DNA of 64,000 nucleotides from Gemmatimonadota bacterium (GTDB lineage: Bacteria > Latescibacterota > UBA2968 > UBA8231), in contig JABJJN010000056.1 in assembly GCA_018660835.1 (NCBI GenBank), positions 124,001 to 188,000 of the forward strand, in the 5' to 3' direction. Each line of letters starts with the position of its first letter. Within the stretch, counting starts at the first letter, position 1. A program made the position numbers and the translations under genes. This document shows positions 8,395 through 19,056 of this stretch, in pieces. The notes beneath the pieces are model-generated. The model was not told the DNA's origin, ran no database searches, and was given only the letters and a program-made list of their open reading frames with translations.

Positions 8395-9771
8395 TCAGAT
8401 CTCGAGCATCAGTCGTGCGGGATCCTCGAGCAACTCCTTGAGGCGCACGAGGAATGTCACAGACTGTTGACCATCGACGAGGCGATGGTCATAGGTAAGC
8501 GCCGTATACATCATGGGGCGAATAGCGACGTCACCGTCGACGGCGATGGGGCGCTCCTTGATCGCGTGCATACCAAGGATTCCACTCTGTGGCGGCGTCA
8601 GAATAGGGGTAGACATCATGGAACCAAAAATGCCGCCATTCGTGATCGAAAAGGTGCCACCACTCAGCTCGTCGAGAGCCAGCTTGTTGTCTCTTGCTGC
8701 CAGCGCGAGACGTTTGATCTCGGCCTCGATCTGTGACATGGACAGATCCTGAATATTGCGAAGAATCGGAACCAGAAGCCCACGTTCAGTCGACACAGCG
8801 ATTCCCAGATTCACGAAGTCGTGATAGACAATGTCATCGTCGACGATGGACGCATTGAGGTTGGGAATCTCCTGCAGGGCAATCACGACGGCCCTGGAAA
8901 AGAAGGACATCAATCCAAGAGAGACGCCGTGCTTTTTCATGAAGGCTTCCTTGTGACGCTTACGGACAGCCATCACCTCGGACAGGTCGACCTCGTTGAA
9001 GGTTGTCAGCATGGCCGCCGTGCGCTGCGCCTCAACGAGGCGTGTAGCAACCCGCTTGCGCAGACGCGACATGGGCTCCGAGCGCGTCCCCGCGACATCG
9101 TTTGCCCCGGCTACCGGCGCCGCAGATGCAGGCGCCTGCTGTGCGACCGTCGCCGGTTCGGGTACCTGGGGTGCGGGCCCCGGTGACGCGGCTACTTGTA
9201 CGGGTGCAGGTGCCGACGCCGCAGATTGATTGTCGCGCGCGTCGTTTTCTCTCTCCTTGAGGAAGGCCAGGACATCTTGCTTGATCAGCCGTCCCCCACG
9301 GCCCGTGCCGGCAATCTGACGCGCATCAAGCCCATTTTCCTCGACGAGTCGGCGCACTGCCGGACTCAGACCATCCAGGTCCGTGGCTCCAGAGGCGGTC
9401 GATGCAGGCGGACTCACTGCGACCGGTGGAGACACGACAGCTGCCGGTTCGCTGGCAGGTGCCGCGACAGGTTCTGGCGGCGGGGCAGGAGCCGGTGTGG
9501 CCACCGGTGCCGGCTCGGCCGCAGCCGACGGCTTTCCGGACTCGTCGATCCGGGCAAGGAGTTCACCCACATTCAACGTGTCGTCAACCTGCTTCACCTG
9601 CTGCAGTGTGCCCGACGCAGGTGACGGGAGGTCGACATTCGCCTTGTCAGTCTCCAATACACAGATCGGCTCATCCTTCTCGACGAAATCACCCTCCCCC
9701 TTTAGCCATTCAAGGACGGTAACCTCACTGACGGACTCCCCCATCTCGGGAACATCGACGTCGATGACCAT
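8395..9771 (-). CDS. sucB: 2-oxoglutarate dehydrogenase E2, dihydrolipoyl succinyltransferase
   Basis: Core subunit that transfers the succinyl group from E1 to CoA in the TCA cycle. The protein has 458 residues. The lipoyl domain carries the modified lysine K43 (E-T-D-K-A-N-V-D). A long Ala/Pro linker (about 82-130) leads to the E1/E3-binding domain near 135-170 ([12 protein letters not shown]). A second Ala/Pro linker leads to the catalytic domain with H429-x3-D433-G (Y-D-H-R-L-V-D-G). The N-terminus [10 protein letters not shown] is typical of succinyl- rather than acetyl-transferases. It is 38 bases downstream of sucA and 6 bases upstream of lpdA. Confidence 0.96.
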   Translation of the reverse strand: MVIDVDVPEMGESVSEVTVLEWLKGEGDFVEKDEPICVLETDKANVDLPSPASGTLQQVKQVDDTLNVGELLARIDESGKPSAAAEPAPVATPAPAPPPEPVAAPASEPAAVVSPPVAVSPPASTASGATDLDGLSPAVRRLVEENGLDARQIAGTGRGGRLIKQDVLAFLKERENDARDNQSAASAPAPVQVAASPGPAPQVPEPATVAQQAPASAAPVAGANDVAGTRSEPMSRLRKRVATRLVEAQRTAAMLTTFNEVDLSEVMAVRKRHKEAFMKKHGVSLGLMSFFSRAVVIALQEIPNLNASIVDDDIVYHDFVNLGIAVSTERGLLVPILRNIQDLSMSQIEAEIKRLALAARDNKLALDELSGGTFSITNGGIFGSMMSTPILTPPQSGILGMHAIKERPIAVDGDVAIRPMMYTALTYDHRLVDGQQSVTFLVRLKELLEDPARLMLEI

Positions 9772-9809
9772 CGGTCCTGCCTGTTCTGTCAGTAGTTGAG
9801 TTGGTGCAA

Positions 9810-12731
9810 TCAGCTGCCCGTGCCGCCCTGGCCTTCGGCCTGACGGCTGCGCTGTACATCTTCGAGGCGTAGTTCGCGGTTGTCGATATCAAGTGCCTGA
9901 TCGACGATCTCGGTCTGTTCGGATTGATGCTGCCGTGCATCACCAACGGCTGGGCTCGCAGCTTCGTCCCGACCAACGTATCTGAGATCAACGTCAGCTG
10001 GCAGCAACTCGTCGAGCAGGGGCTGAAGGAAATACCACGCCCCCATATTGAGAGCCTCTTCCTGCACCCAAAGAAATTCCTCTGCACGTGGATAACGGTC
10101 TATCGCCTGACGCAGATCGGCTTCTGGAAATGGATACAACTGCTCCACCCTCACCAGGGCAACCTCGCTCAGGCCGCGCTCATCCCGTGTCGCAAAGAGG
10201 TCATAGTAGATCTTGCCAGTACACAGAATCACGCGACGCACCTTCTCGGGATCGCTGATCGTTTCGTCGTCGATTACATCGTGAAAACTGCCATCCGCCA
10301 GCTCCTCAATCGGCGAAACACACAACTTGTGACGCAGGAGACTCTTCGGCGTCATCACGATCAATGGTTTGCGAAAATTGCGATGTATCTGGCGGCGCAA
10401 GACGTGGAATATCTGTGCCGGTGTCGTCGGATACACGACCTGCATATTCCCCTTGGCGCACAACTGCAGGAAGCGCTCGAGACGTGCACTTGAGTGCTCC
10501 GGCCCCATGCCCTCGTAGCCGTGGGGCAGCAGCATCACAAGACCACACATGCGGTGCCATTTTGCCTCGGCACTGGAGATGTATTGATCGATGACCAACT
10601 GCGCACCGTTGGCGAAGTCGCCAAACTGGGCCTCCCACATCACAAGCCGGCGAGGATCGGCGGAGGCAACCCCGTATTCATACCCCAGGACAGCGAGTTC
10701 GGAGAGCATGGTGTTGAGCACGACGAATTCGGCCTGGCCGTGACCCAGGTGGGCAAGGGGAGAATAACGTTCACCCGTCTTTACATCGTGCCAGACCGCG
10801 TGTCGGTGGGCGAAGGTCCCTCGCTGTGCATCCTGGCCCACAAGACGAACAGGAACATGCTCCTGCAAGAGACTGCCGAAGGCGAGCATCTCGGCGCACC
10901 CCCAGTCAACGGGCCGACTACCCTCCACCATCTCCTGCCGCTGCTTGTTGATTCGTTCTACCGTACGGTGCGGCGAGAACTCTTCAGGAAAGGTCGTAAA
11001 CACCTTGGCGATCCGTTTGAGTGCACTGTGCGGCACGTCCGTATCCGACGCCCAATCATTGCCGGCCCAACTCATCCCCTGCCAGACGCCTCCGAAGGTG
11101 TTGGTACGAGGCTTCACCTTCAGCCGTTTCGCCTTCTCCTGGCTGCGCTCAAGGGTCGCGTGCACATCGGCGCGCATCTCATCAAGCTCCTGTTCAGTGA
11201 TCACTCCATCGGCGATCAGCTGTTGCGAATAGAGCTCCGAAACCGTCGGGTGTGGCGCAATCTGCTGATACATCAGCGGCGAAGTGACCGTCGGATCATC
11301 CGCTTCATTGTGGCCGTGTCGTCGATAGCACTTCAGATCGATCAACACATCACGCTGGAACTCCTGTCGAAACTGGATGGCCAATCGAGCCGCGTGAATC
11401 ACCTGCTCTGGGTCGTCGGCATTGACATGGAAGACGGGCGCCTGGATCTGTCGAGCAATATCGGTGGGATAGGATGTAAAACGCGTTTCCTCGGGAGTGG
11501 CCGTATACCCGAGTTGATTGTCGATGATGATATGAATCGTGCCACCATTCCAGTAGCCTTCCAACTGTGACAGATTCAGCGTCTCTGCGACAGTGCCCTG
11601 ACCGGTGAAGGCCGCCTCACCATGAACCTGGATCGGCACGACGCGCGTACGCTCCCGGTCGTTGAGATTGTCTTGCTTGGCCAGCACGATCCCTTCGATG
11701 ATGGGATTGACCAACTCCAGGTGACTCGGATTCGGGCTCAGAGACAGATGCATGCGGCCACCGCCTCTTGTCACGAAATCGTACGAGTAACCCTGATGGT
11801 ATTTCACATCCCCCTCATCCTCGGCGCCCGCGCCACGCGTGGCGCCCTCGAATTCGGACAAGATCACTTCGTACGGCTTGTGCATCAGATGGGCGAGCAC
11901 ATTCAAGCGGCCACGATGGGCCATGCCTACGACCATCTCCTCGACGCCAAGGGCACTTCCACTCTCCACGAGAGCATCCATCAGTGGTAATAAGGTATCG
12001 CCACCCTCGACAGAGAATCTCTTCTGGCCGATGTATCGAGTGTGTAGAAACTGCTCAAACGCCTGCGTCTCGATCAGAAGAAACAGCAGTCGCTTGCGTT
12101 CTTCGGCTGAGAAGGTGAGTCGTCCAAGATTTGGCTCGACTCTCTCTTCGAGCCAGTTCTCCTGATCCTTGTCGGCCGTGGACATCGTGTCGAGCCCTAG
12201 CGTGCCGCAGTAGGTCTCCTGCAACTTATCCAGCAAATCACGCAGGGACCCGTCCGTTTTGTAACGGAATGTGCCGAAGCCCACGCCCTTGTCGAGATCA
12301 TCCTCAGACAGACCGAATTCAGACAGTTCAAGCAGAGGATGAGAGTCACGATTGTTGCCGAGAGGATCCAGCTTGGCGATAAAGTGGCCGCGATGTCGGT
12401 AGGCACGGACCACGGCGACGACGCCCTTGTCTGTGCGTTCACGCTTGCGGCGCTCAGGCCCCGGCGGCGAGTCGGGCGTGGTGACGGCAGGTGATGCGGA
12501 TGTGGACGAGGTTGGAACGGCAACATCGCGAACCCCTGTTGCAGGTGCCACCACCACCTCAGAACCATCAACCGAGTCGGCCCGCTCTTCTTCGCTGAGT
12601 TGGAAGCCGTAGTCGAAACCACGGAAGAAGACCACCCATTCCGGATCGACGGAAGATGGATCGGCGCAGTATTGCTCGTAGAGCGCCTCTACATATTCTC
12701 GATTTGCGCTGGAGAAATCGATGGGACGCAT
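9810..12731 (-). CDS. sucA: 2-oxoglutarate dehydrogenase E1 component
   Basis: Thiamine-diphosphate enzyme that decarboxylates 2-oxoglutarate and succinylates the lipoyl arm of SucB. It has 973 residues, normal for the family. The N-terminal E2-binding helix region ([15 protein letters not shown]) is followed by a Pro/Ser-rich linker. Then come [26 protein letters not shown], and the C-terminal transketolase-like blocks [13 protein letters not shown] and [16 protein letters not shown]. First gene of the sucA-sucB-lpdA operon, divergent from purL. The ATG at 12731 is the only sensible start; its ribosome site is weak (GGTGG). Confidence 0.97.
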   Translation of the reverse strand: MRPIDFSSANREYVEALYEQYCADPSSVDPEWVVFFRGFDYGFQLSEEERADSVDGSEVVVAPATGVRDVAVPTSSTSASPAVTTPDSPPGPERRKRERTDKGVVAVVRAYRHRGHFIAKLDPLGNNRDSHPLLELSEFGLSEDDLDKGVGFGTFRYKTDGSLRDLLDKLQETYCGTLGLDTMSTADKDQENWLEERVEPNLGRLTFSAEERKRLLFLLIETQAFEQFLHTRYIGQKRFSVEGGDTLLPLMDALVESGSALGVEEMVVGMAHRGRLNVLAHLMHKPYEVILSEFEGATRGAGAEDEGDVKYHQGYSYDFVTRGGGRMHLSLSPNPSHLELVNPIIEGIVLAKQDNLNDRERTRVVPIQVHGEAAFTGQGTVAETLNLSQLEGYWNGGTIHIIIDNQLGYTATPEETRFTSYPTDIARQIQAPVFHVNADDPEQVIHAARLAIQFRQEFQRDVLIDLKCYRRHGHNEADDPTVTSPLMYQQIAPHPTVSELYSQQLIADGVITEQELDEMRADVHATLERSQEKAKRLKVKPRTNTFGGVWQGMSWAGNDWASDTDVPHSALKRIAKVFTTFPEEFSPHRTVERINKQRQEMVEGSRPVDWGCAEMLAFGSLLQEHVPVRLVGQDAQRGTFAHRHAVWHDVKTGERYSPLAHLGHGQAEFVVLNTMLSELAVLGYEYGVASADPRRLVMWEAQFGDFANGAQLVIDQYISSAEAKWHRMCGLVMLLPHGYEGMGPEHSSARLERFLQLCAKGNMQVVYPTTPAQIFHVLRRQIHRNFRKPLIVMTPKSLLRHKLCVSPIEELADGSFHDVIDDETISDPEKVRRVILCTGKIYYDLFATRDERGLSEVALVRVEQLYPFPEADLRQAIDRYPRAEEFLWVQEEALNMGAWYFLQPLLDELLPADVDLRYVGRDEAASPAVGDARQHQSEQTEIVDQALDIDNRELRLEDVQRSRQAEGQGGTGS

Positions 12732-12859
12732 GGCGCCACCCGGGTTGGTCTTTGACAGCTGACGCCGTCAGGAAGAGGTTGGGAAGATCAGGATCGCGTA
12801 AAAAATGCCCAGCCCTGCCGCTCAGACATGGCGGACTTTGCGCTTGGCAAAACACTCCT

Positions 12860-12900
12860 AACTTCAATTGAGCATAGAACATACACGCCCATTTGAAGTT
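12860..12900. repeat. inverted repeat, possible operator
   Basis: AACTTCAA at 12860-12867 is the exact reverse complement of TTGAAGTT at 12893-12900, with 25 bases between. The arms are AT-rich and lie in the sucA/purL divergent region, where they could bind a dimeric regulator. Function is inferred only from position. Confidence 0.4.
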
Positions 12901-12915
12901 GGTAAAGGACATTTG

Positions 12916-12949
12916 GGATCCCTTTCATGCCAGTAGCTTGAAGGGATCC
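12916..12949. repeat. 9-bp inverted repeat upstream of purL
   Basis: GGATCCCTT at 12916-12924 pairs exactly with AAGGGATCC at 12941-12949 across a 16-base loop. It could form an RNA hairpin in a purL leader or be an operator. No purine riboswitch core is recognisable around it. Confidence 0.45.
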
Positions 12950-13029
12950 GCCGGCACCGCTACGTTCTGTGTCCAAGATCAACCCATGTGCGTTTGCAGC
13001 ACTCACCCCTCCCCGTGGGCGAGCCCTGG

Positions 13030-16000
13030 ATGTCCCTGCTGAGTTTCGCTGGTCCCGATGCACTGTCGACCTTCCGTCTTGAGGCCCTGCGCGCCCGTTG
13101 CCGTGAGGCGGTCGGAGAGGTAGACGCTCTCGAAGCGCGTTTTGTCTATTTGGTCCACGTAAAGGATACATCCAGCGACGAGACCCAGTTGGTCTCTCGC
13201 CTCGCCTCTATCCTCGATGCGAATCCCCTGGCTGGCGGTCTCACGTCGAATGCCACGCGCCTGCTGATCACGCCGCGCCCCGGCACGACATCTCCCTGGT
13301 CGACGAAGGCGACGGACATCCTCCGAAACTGCGGTCTGAGTGAGGTCGAGCGGGTCGAACGGGCAACCGTCTACAGTTTCGCCTCAACCAACAACGCTGA
13401 GCTGAATTCTACGGCCCTGCAGCCACTTCATCCTCTTTTGCATGATCGCATGACGCAGGCCGTCATCGGTGATCCGGATGTGCTGTTTGAGCAGGTCAAG
13501 CCGAGGAGACTGCAAACCATTGCCGTCGGCGCCCAGGGCCGGTTGGCACTCGAGACGGCGAATCGTGAAATGGGATTGGCCCTGGCAGAAGACGAAATCG
13601 ACTATCTGTTTGAGGCCTACGCGCGGCAATTGCAGCGTGACCCCACGGATGTGGAATTGGTCATGTTCGCCAACGTCAATTCCGAGCACTGTCGCCACAA
13701 GATCTTCAATGCCAACTGGATCATCGACGGCGAGGCCCTCGAGCACTCCCTGTTCTCGATGATCCGGCACACACATGCCGTGCATCCGCAGCACACGATT
13801 ACCGCCTATTCCGACAACTCGGGCGTCATCGAAGGACATGCGGCATCCGTCTTCCGCCCCGATGGTGACCACTTCACCTATCGCTTTACAGATCGATCGA
13901 CACACATCATCTGCAAGGTGGAAACCCACAATCACCCCACAGCGATCTCCCCATTCCCAGGTGCTTCGACGGGCGTGGGCGGTGAGATTCGTGATGAGGG
14001 CGCAACGGGACGTGGTTCACATTCGCAGGCGGGCCTGTGTGCCTTCTATGTATCACACTTGCGTCTACCCGAATCGCCGCAGCCATGGGAGACGGTGATC
14101 GCCGACCACCCGTCTCGTCTTGCAACGCCCCTCGACATCATGATGGAGGCGCCCCTTGGGGGGGCAGGATTCGGCAACGAGTTTGGTCGTCCCAATCTGC
14201 TGGGCGTATTTCGCACCTTCGAGCAAGTCGTAGATGGACGCCATCGGGGCTACCACAAACCGATCATGGTTGCCGGTGGAGCGGGACTCATCGACGCAGA
14301 GCAGGTGGAGAAATTATCTCCACGGGCAGGCGACGTAGTGATTCAGATTGGCGGCCCAGCCATGTTGATCGGTCTTGGTGGCGGCTATGCGTCCTCCATG
14401 GATACGGGAAGCAATCTGGCGGAGCTGGATTTCGCCTCGGTGCAGCGAGAGAATCCCGAGATGCAGCGTCGCTGCCAGGAACTGATCAGTCGTTGTGTGG
14501 AGATGGGTACAAACAACCCAATTCGCTCCATTCATGATGTCGGCGCCGGAGGGCTGTCGAATGCGTGCCCGGAGCTCGTCGAAGATGCAGGTGCCCTGTT
14601 CGACCTGCGGGCGATCCACAATGACGAACCGGGCATGAGCCCGATGGAGATCTGGAGTTGCGAGGCCCAGGAACGCTATGTCCTGGTTGTGAGCGCCGAT
14701 GATCTGGCGAAATTCGAAGAGTTGGCAAACCGGGAACGCTGCCTTTTCGCGGTGGTCGGGACCGTGACCGATGATGGCCGCATGAGCCTGCGAGACTCGT
14801 TGCTCGATGGCGTCGAGCCCGTCGAGGCTTTGCCCCTCGAGGTGATCCTCGGCAAGCCACCGAAGATGCTGCGAGACGTACAGACTCCAGCCCCGATCTC
14901 CCGGCAAACTGACCGCAGCGACATCGAACTGACGGATGCGATCGATCGCGTCCTGCGGTTTCCGACGGTTGCGGACAAGAGTTTCCTCATCACGATCGCG
15001 GATCGCACAGTCACAGGGAATGTCGCACGAGATCAGATGGTAGGCCCCTGGCAGGTTCCTGTGGCGGACTGTGCCGTGATGACTACGGGCTTCCGTGCCA
15101 CGACGGGATCGGCCATATCGATGGGTGAGCGCGCACCGCTTGCGGTCACAGACGGCCCTGTCAGTGGTCGGCTGGCGATCGCAGAGGCGCTGACCAATCT
15201 GGCCGGTGTGCCAATAGGTGACATCGAGCGCATCAAACTCTCAGCCAACTGGATGTGTGCCTGCGACGACGACGTCGAGGATATCGCCCTCTTTCGCGCC
15301 GTCGAGGCAGTCGGACTCGAATTCTGTCCGGAACTGGGCGTAGCAATTCCTGTGGGCAAGGACTCTCTGTTCATGCGGACCGTCTGGCAGGATGATGCAG
15401 GTCAGGACCATACCGTCACGGCGCCCATGAGTCTCGTGGTGTCTGCTTTTACGGCCGTGGAAGATGTGCGCCGCGTCGTGACCCCAGAGCTGAAACAAGA
15501 GTCGCAGACGCAATTGCTCCTCATCGATCTGGGAAAGGGCCGCAATCGCCTGGGTGGCTCCAGCCTTGACCAGGTCTTTGACCGTCACGGCAGCGACATT
15601 CCCGATGTCGATGCGACGACACTACGTCGACTCTTTGAACTGACACAGAAGTTGCTGCAGGAAGATCTGATGCTGGCCTGCCATGACCGTTCCGATGGAG
15701 GTCTGTTGACCACGGTCGCCGAGATGGCCTTCGCCGGTCGCCGGGGTGTCGCGATCACCTTGAGCAGCGAGGATCCACTTGCTGAGCTGTTTGCCGAGGA
15801 GGTCGGTGTTCTTCTGCAGGTAAGATCAGCCGACGCTGAAAGGATTGATGCCTTGATCACTGCGTCAGGGCTGACCGATCACTGTCGACGAGTCGGCGAA
15901 GTGAACGACACGGATCAACTGGCCATAAAAGGTGTCGATGGGCGGATGCTGTATCAGGAAGAGCTGGGTGAGCTGCATAGTACGTGGTCAGAGCTCACCT

Positions 16001-16920
16001 GGCGCATGCAGGCTCGCCGTGACGAACCCACCTCGGCGAATGAAGAATACGAGACGATCCGAGACCGCACAGACCCAGGTCTGCAGCCAACCGTCCCCTT
16101 TGAATTTGGCGCCCCACCAGCTGTCGTCGACAGGAGACCGAAGGTTGCCATCCTGCGTGAGCAAGGGGTCAATGGCCAGGTGGAAATGGCGGCAGCCTTT
16201 CATGAAGCCGGCTGTGATGCTGTTGATGTGACCATGACCGATCTCATGCAGGGACGAACGAATCTGTCGGCTTTCGCCGGCCTCGCCGCCTGTGGTGGAT
16301 TCAGCTATGGGGATGTGCTGGGTGCGGGAGCGGGTTGGGCGCGATCCGTCTTACACCACGAGTCACTGCGCGACATGTTTGCCGCCTTCTTCGAGCGCAC
16401 CGACACCTTCTCCCTCGGCGTGTGCAATGGCTGCCAGATGCTGTCCTTGTTGGACGAACTGATTCCGGGGGCCGATGCGTGGCCCCACTTCGTGCGCAAT
16501 CGTTCTGAACAATTTGAGGCACGATTGTCGACGGTTCAGGTGGAGGAGACGAACTCCGTCTTGCTCCGTGGCATGACTGGAGCTCGCCTGCCGGTTCCTG
16601 TCGCCCACGGAGAAGGGCGCGCACAATTCGTCTCCCCCGCGCATGCACCGCAGTTGGCGGCAGCCGGTCAGGTCGCCCTGCGTTTTGTCGACCACCGTGG
16701 TCAGGTCGCAGCGCTGCACCCGGCAAATCCGAATGGATCACCCGAAGGAATTACTGCCGTGACCAGTCTCGACGGCAGGGTCACTCTCATGATGCCCCAT
16801 CCCGAGCGTGTATTCCGCAATCTGCAATTCTCATGGGCCCCGAATTCATGGCGCAAGAAACAGTTCAGTCCATGGATGCGAATGTTCGAAAATGGACGTG
16901 ACTATGCCCTGCAGAGTTGA
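13030..16920 (+). CDS. purL: phosphoribosylformylglycinamidine synthase, single-chain
   Basis: Fourth step of purine synthesis: FGAR + glutamine + ATP to FGAM. This is the large proteobacterial/eukaryotic-type PurL (1296 residues) with the FGAM synthetase and glutaminase in one chain. The N-terminal PurS-like part contains T-P-R-P-G-T-x-S-P-W-S-x-K-A-T-D-I. The synthetase domains carry N-S-E-H-C-R-H-K and K-V-E-T-H-N-H-P-T-A-I-S-P-F-P-G-A. The class I glutaminase begins near residue 1035 with nucleophile C1132 (G-V-C-N-G-C-Q) and the late H/E pair in P-H-P-E-R. The frame is open to a GTG at 12988, but M-S-L-L-S-F-A-G-P-D-A-L-S-x-F-R from the ATG at 13030 aligns with known PurL starts. First gene of a three-gene run with two oxidoreductases. 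Confidence 0.97.
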   Translation: MSLLSFAGPDALSTFRLEALRARCREAVGEVDALEARFVYLVHVKDTSSDETQLVSRLASILDANPLAGGLTSNATRLLITPRPGTTSPWSTKATDILRNCGLSEVERVERATVYSFASTNNAELNSTALQPLHPLLHDRMTQAVIGDPDVLFEQVKPRRLQTIAVGAQGRLALETANREMGLALAEDEIDYLFEAYARQLQRDPTDVELVMFANVNSEHCRHKIFNANWIIDGEALEHSLFSMIRHTHAVHPQHTITAYSDNSGVIEGHAASVFRPDGDHFTYRFTDRSTHIICKVETHNHPTAISPFPGASTGVGGEIRDEGATGRGSHSQAGLCAFYVSHLRLPESPQPWETVIADHPSRLATPLDIMMEAPLGGAGFGNEFGRPNLLGVFRTFEQVVDGRHRGYHKPIMVAGGAGLIDAEQVEKLSPRAGDVVIQIGGPAMLIGLGGGYASSMDTGSNLAELDFASVQRENPEMQRRCQELISRCVEMGTNNPIRSIHDVGAGGLSNACPELVEDAGALFDLRAIHNDEPGMSPMEIWSCEAQERYVLVVSADDLAKFEELANRERCLFAVVGTVTDDGRMSLRDSLLDGVEPVEALPLEVILGKPPKMLRDVQTPAPISRQTDRSDIELTDAIDRVLRFPTVADKSFLITIADRTVTGNVARDQMVGPWQVPVADCAVMTTGFRATTGSAISMGERAPLAVTDGPVSGRLAIAEALTNLAGVPIGDIERIKLSANWMCACDDDVEDIALFRAVEAVGLEFCPELGVAIPVGKDSLFMRTVWQDDAGQDHTVTAPMSLVVSAFTAVEDVRRVVTPELKQESQTQLLLIDLGKGRNRLGGSSLDQVFDRHGSDIPDVDATTLRRLFELTQKLLQEDLMLACHDRSDGGLLTTVAEMAFAGRRGVAITLSSEDPLAELFAEEVGVLLQVRSADAERIDALITASGLTDHCRRVGEVNDTDQLAIKGVDGRMLYQEELGELHSTWSELTWRMQARRDEPTSANEEYETIRDRTDPGLQPTVPFEFGAPPAVVDRRPKVAILREQGVNGQVEMAAAFHEAGCDAVDVTMTDLMQGRTNLSAFAGLAACGGFSYGDVLGAGAGWARSVLHHESLRDMFAAFFERTDTFSLGVCNGCQMLSLLDELIPGADAWPHFVRNRSEQFEARLSTVQVEETNSVLLRGMTGARLPVPVAHGEGRAQFVSPAHAPQLAAAGQVALRFVDHRGQVAALHPANPNGSPEGITAVTSLDGRVTLMMPHPERVFRNLQFSWAPNSWRKKQFSPWMRMFENGRDYALQS

Positions 16921-16968
16921 TGCAACCCTGCCACACCCGTTGACGCAGACCTTTAGAAAGAGCAAACG

Positions 16969-17955
16969 ATGACAGACCCCATTCGCTGGGGAATTCTTGG
17001 TACCGGTAATATTGCCAAGCAGTTCGCCCGCGGTCTCACAAGCGTCGGCGATGCACAGCTGATCGCCGTTGGTTCACGTGCAGTGGAGACAGCTGATGCC
17101 TTTGGCGACGAATTCGATATTGCCCATCGACATGCCTCCTACGAGGCGCTAGTCGCTGATGCTGAGGTAGATGCGATTTACGTCTCGACACCGCATCCAT
17201 TCCACAAAGACAATAGCATCCTCTGCCTGCAGAGCGGTAAGGCCGTTCTGTGCGAGAAGCCCTTCACGGTCAATGCCGGTGAGGCGGCAACCGTCGTCGA
17301 TGTCGCACGGGCACAGAAGTGCTTCCTGATGGAGGCCATGTGGACTCGCTTCGTGCCTGCTGTCGTGCGCCTGCGACAGTTACTCGCCGATGGCGCCATC
17401 GGCGAGGTGCGCATGATTCAGGCCGATTTTGGCTTCCGCGCCGGCGTGGACCCCGAAGGACGCCTGTTTAACCTCGCCCTGGGTGGAGGTGCCTTGTTGG
17501 ATGTAGGGATCTACTCCCTGTCCTTTGCCTCCATGATTCTGGGCTCCGCTCCATCTCAGGTCGTGTCCACGGCTGACATCGGGGCAACGGGCGTTGATGA
17601 ACAGTCGGCTTTCCTGCTGCGCTACGCAGGCGGTGAGATCGCCGTGCTGAGCTGCGCCGTGCGCACGAGCACCCCGATCGAGGTGCAGATCTTCGGAACC
17701 GAGGGTAGCATCAGCGTCGGCTCCCCCTTCTTCAAGTCAGAGTCACTGACGATCAAACGCGGCGGCGAGGAGACTCGCGAAGAATTTCCTCTCGACGGCA
17801 ATGGCTACAACTACGAAGCCATCGAGGTTGGCAGATGCCTTCGCGAGGGGCGCATCGAAAGTGATGTCATGCCTCTCGATGAAACACTTGCCTTGATGAA
17901 GCTTCTGGACACGATCCGTGAGCCATGGGGGCTCAAATATCCGAGCGACGGCTGA
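16969..17955 (+). CDS. Gfo/Idh/MocA family oxidoreductase
   Basis: A 328-residue NAD(P)-dependent dehydrogenase. The N-terminal Rossmann motif G-I-L-G-T-G-N-I-A is at 8-16. The catalytic E-K-P contains K96, and L-G-G-G-A-L-L-D-V-G-I-Y-S-L supplies D177 and Y181. This D-x3-Y arrangement is typical of the dihydrodiol dehydrogenase/xylose dehydrogenase branch, suggesting a cyclic polyol or aldose as substrate. It lies 48 bases after purL and 31 bases before an aldo/keto reductase, and probably shares their transcript. Functional linkage to purine synthesis is not obvious, so the pair of oxidoreductases is likely a separate sugar-oxidation module. Confidence 0.9.
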   Translation: MTDPIRWGILGTGNIAKQFARGLTSVGDAQLIAVGSRAVETADAFGDEFDIAHRHASYEALVADAEVDAIYVSTPHPFHKDNSILCLQSGKAVLCEKPFTVNAGEAATVVDVARAQKCFLMEAMWTRFVPAVVRLRQLLADGAIGEVRMIQADFGFRAGVDPEGRLFNLALGGGALLDVGIYSLSFASMILGSAPSQVVSTADIGATGVDEQSAFLLRYAGGEIAVLSCAVRTSTPIEVQIFGTEGSISVGSPFFKSESLTIKRGGEETREEFPLDGNGYNYEAIEVGRCLREGRIESDVMPLDETLALMKLLDTIREPWGLKYPSDG

Positions 17956-17986
17956 GATACAACAAGAACATCAGAAAAGAGACGAA

Positions 17987-18958
17987 ATGGAATACGGACA
18001 ACCAGAGTGGAGTAGCAAACGGGTCTCTCGCATTCTGCATGGCACGATCATGCTCAATGAGCGTGAGATGGAAAAGGGATTTGAATTACTTGATGCCGTG
18101 TGGGCCTCCGGTATCCAATCCTTCGATACAGCTGCCCTATATGGCGGCGGGACCTGTGAACGCGTCCTGGGACGTTGGATGGAGGAACGCGGCGTAAGAG
18201 AGGAAGCCTTCGTCATAGGGAAAAGTTGCCATCACTCCGGTGATCGCAAGCGTGTAACCCCCTTCGACATTGCCGCAGATCTGGCCGACTCCCTCGCACG
18301 CCAGCGAGCGGGATACCACGATCTTCACCTTTTGCATCGCGATGATCCGGATGTTGATGTGGCTGTTATTGTCGATGCACTGAACGAGCAACTCGATGCG
18401 GGTCGTCTTCGCGCCTTCGGCGGCTCGAACTGGTCCGCTGAACGGATCGAACAAGCGAACGAATACGCTGACAAGAAGGGTCTCGTCGGCTTCGTCGCGT
18501 CCAGCCCGAATTACAGTCTTGCCGACGAAAAGGAAGTCCCCTGGGAGGGGTGTCTAAGCATCTCTGGCCCTGGTAAGGCGAGCGAGCGCGCCTGGTATGC
18601 CGCGCAGAAAATGCCCCTCTTCACGTGGTCCAGTATTGCCCGTGGCTTCTTCTCGGGACAACTCACCCGTGACAATGCCGAATCTATCCGCGGCCAGATG
18701 GATGGCTCCTCTGTGACCTCGTACTGGCACGAGGACAACTGGCAACGACTCGACCGCGTACATGAGCTGGCTGGCGAGAAGGGAGCAAGCGTCGCACAGA
18801 TTGCGCTGGCTTGGGTTCTGCAGGATCCAGAACTCGACGTCTACGCGTTGGTCGGTGCCCGCACCCCAGCCGAAGCCGAGAACAATACGGCCGTCTTCGA
18901 CATCGACTTGTCTGCCGAAGAACGGGACTGGCTGGATCTTCGCCGCGACGAACGCTGA
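17987..18958 (+). CDS. aldo/keto reductase
   Basis: A 323-residue (alpha/beta)8 NADPH-dependent reductase. The catalytic tetrad is visible: D in S-F-D-T-A, Y in A-L-Y-G-G-G, K in I-G-K-S and H in L-L-H-R-D-D. Near the C-terminus, the NADP-binding G-A-R-T-P-A-E-A-E-N is present. The frame is open 69 bases further upstream into the previous gene. The ATG at 17987 gives a normal AKR N-terminus and has AGAGA upstream. It is the last gene before a strong terminator at 18991-19029. Substrate unknown. Confidence 0.9.
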   Translation: MEYGQPEWSSKRVSRILHGTIMLNEREMEKGFELLDAVWASGIQSFDTAALYGGGTCERVLGRWMEERGVREEAFVIGKSCHHSGDRKRVTPFDIAADLADSLARQRAGYHDLHLLHRDDPDVDVAVIVDALNEQLDAGRLRAFGGSNWSAERIEQANEYADKKGLVGFVASSPNYSLADEKEVPWEGCLSISGPGKASERAWYAAQKMPLFTWSSIARGFFSGQLTRDNAESIRGQMDGSSVTSYWHEDNWQRLDRVHELAGEKGASVAQIALAWVLQDPELDVYALVGARTPAEAENNTAVFDIDLSAEERDWLDLRRDER

Positions 18959-18990
18959 ACCAGACAGTCAGTGTCGAACAGATCAACAAG

Positions 18991-19029
18991 AGAGGGCGCA
19001 CTCGATATTCGAGGGCGCCCTCTTTCTGT
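18991..19029 (+). terminator. intrinsic terminator after the aldo/keto reductase gene
   Basis: AGAGGGCGC at 18991-18999 pairs with GCGCCCTCT at 19015-19023. An inner CTCGA/TCGAG stem (19001-19005 with 19009-19013) continues it after one mismatch, leaving a three-base loop. TTTCTGTT follows on the plus strand. It ends the purL transcript; the convergent SGNH hydrolase gene stops at 19057. Confidence 0.85.
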
Positions 19030-19056
19030 TAGCCGTTGACCTTCCCGCGCAGGCGC

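Larger units (their letters stand above)
12732..13029. promoter_or_regulatory. divergent control region between sucA and purL
   Basis: About 300 bases lie between the sucA start (minus) and the purL start (plus), so both operons must take their promoters from here. It contains two inverted repeats, listed separately at 12860-12900 and 12916-12949, and an AT-richer patch at 12840-12900. No confident -35/-10 pair or gene is visible. The purL reading frame stays open back to a GTG at 12988, inside this region. Confidence 0.5.

Noticed and set aside
10494-11570. 358-residue plus-strand reading frame within sucA
   Set aside because: Fully antisense to a clear sucA gene and without any family motif.
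12988-13029. 14-residue N-terminal extension of PurL from a GTG at 12988
   Set aside because: The family N-terminus aligns with the ATG at 13030; the extension lies in the control region.
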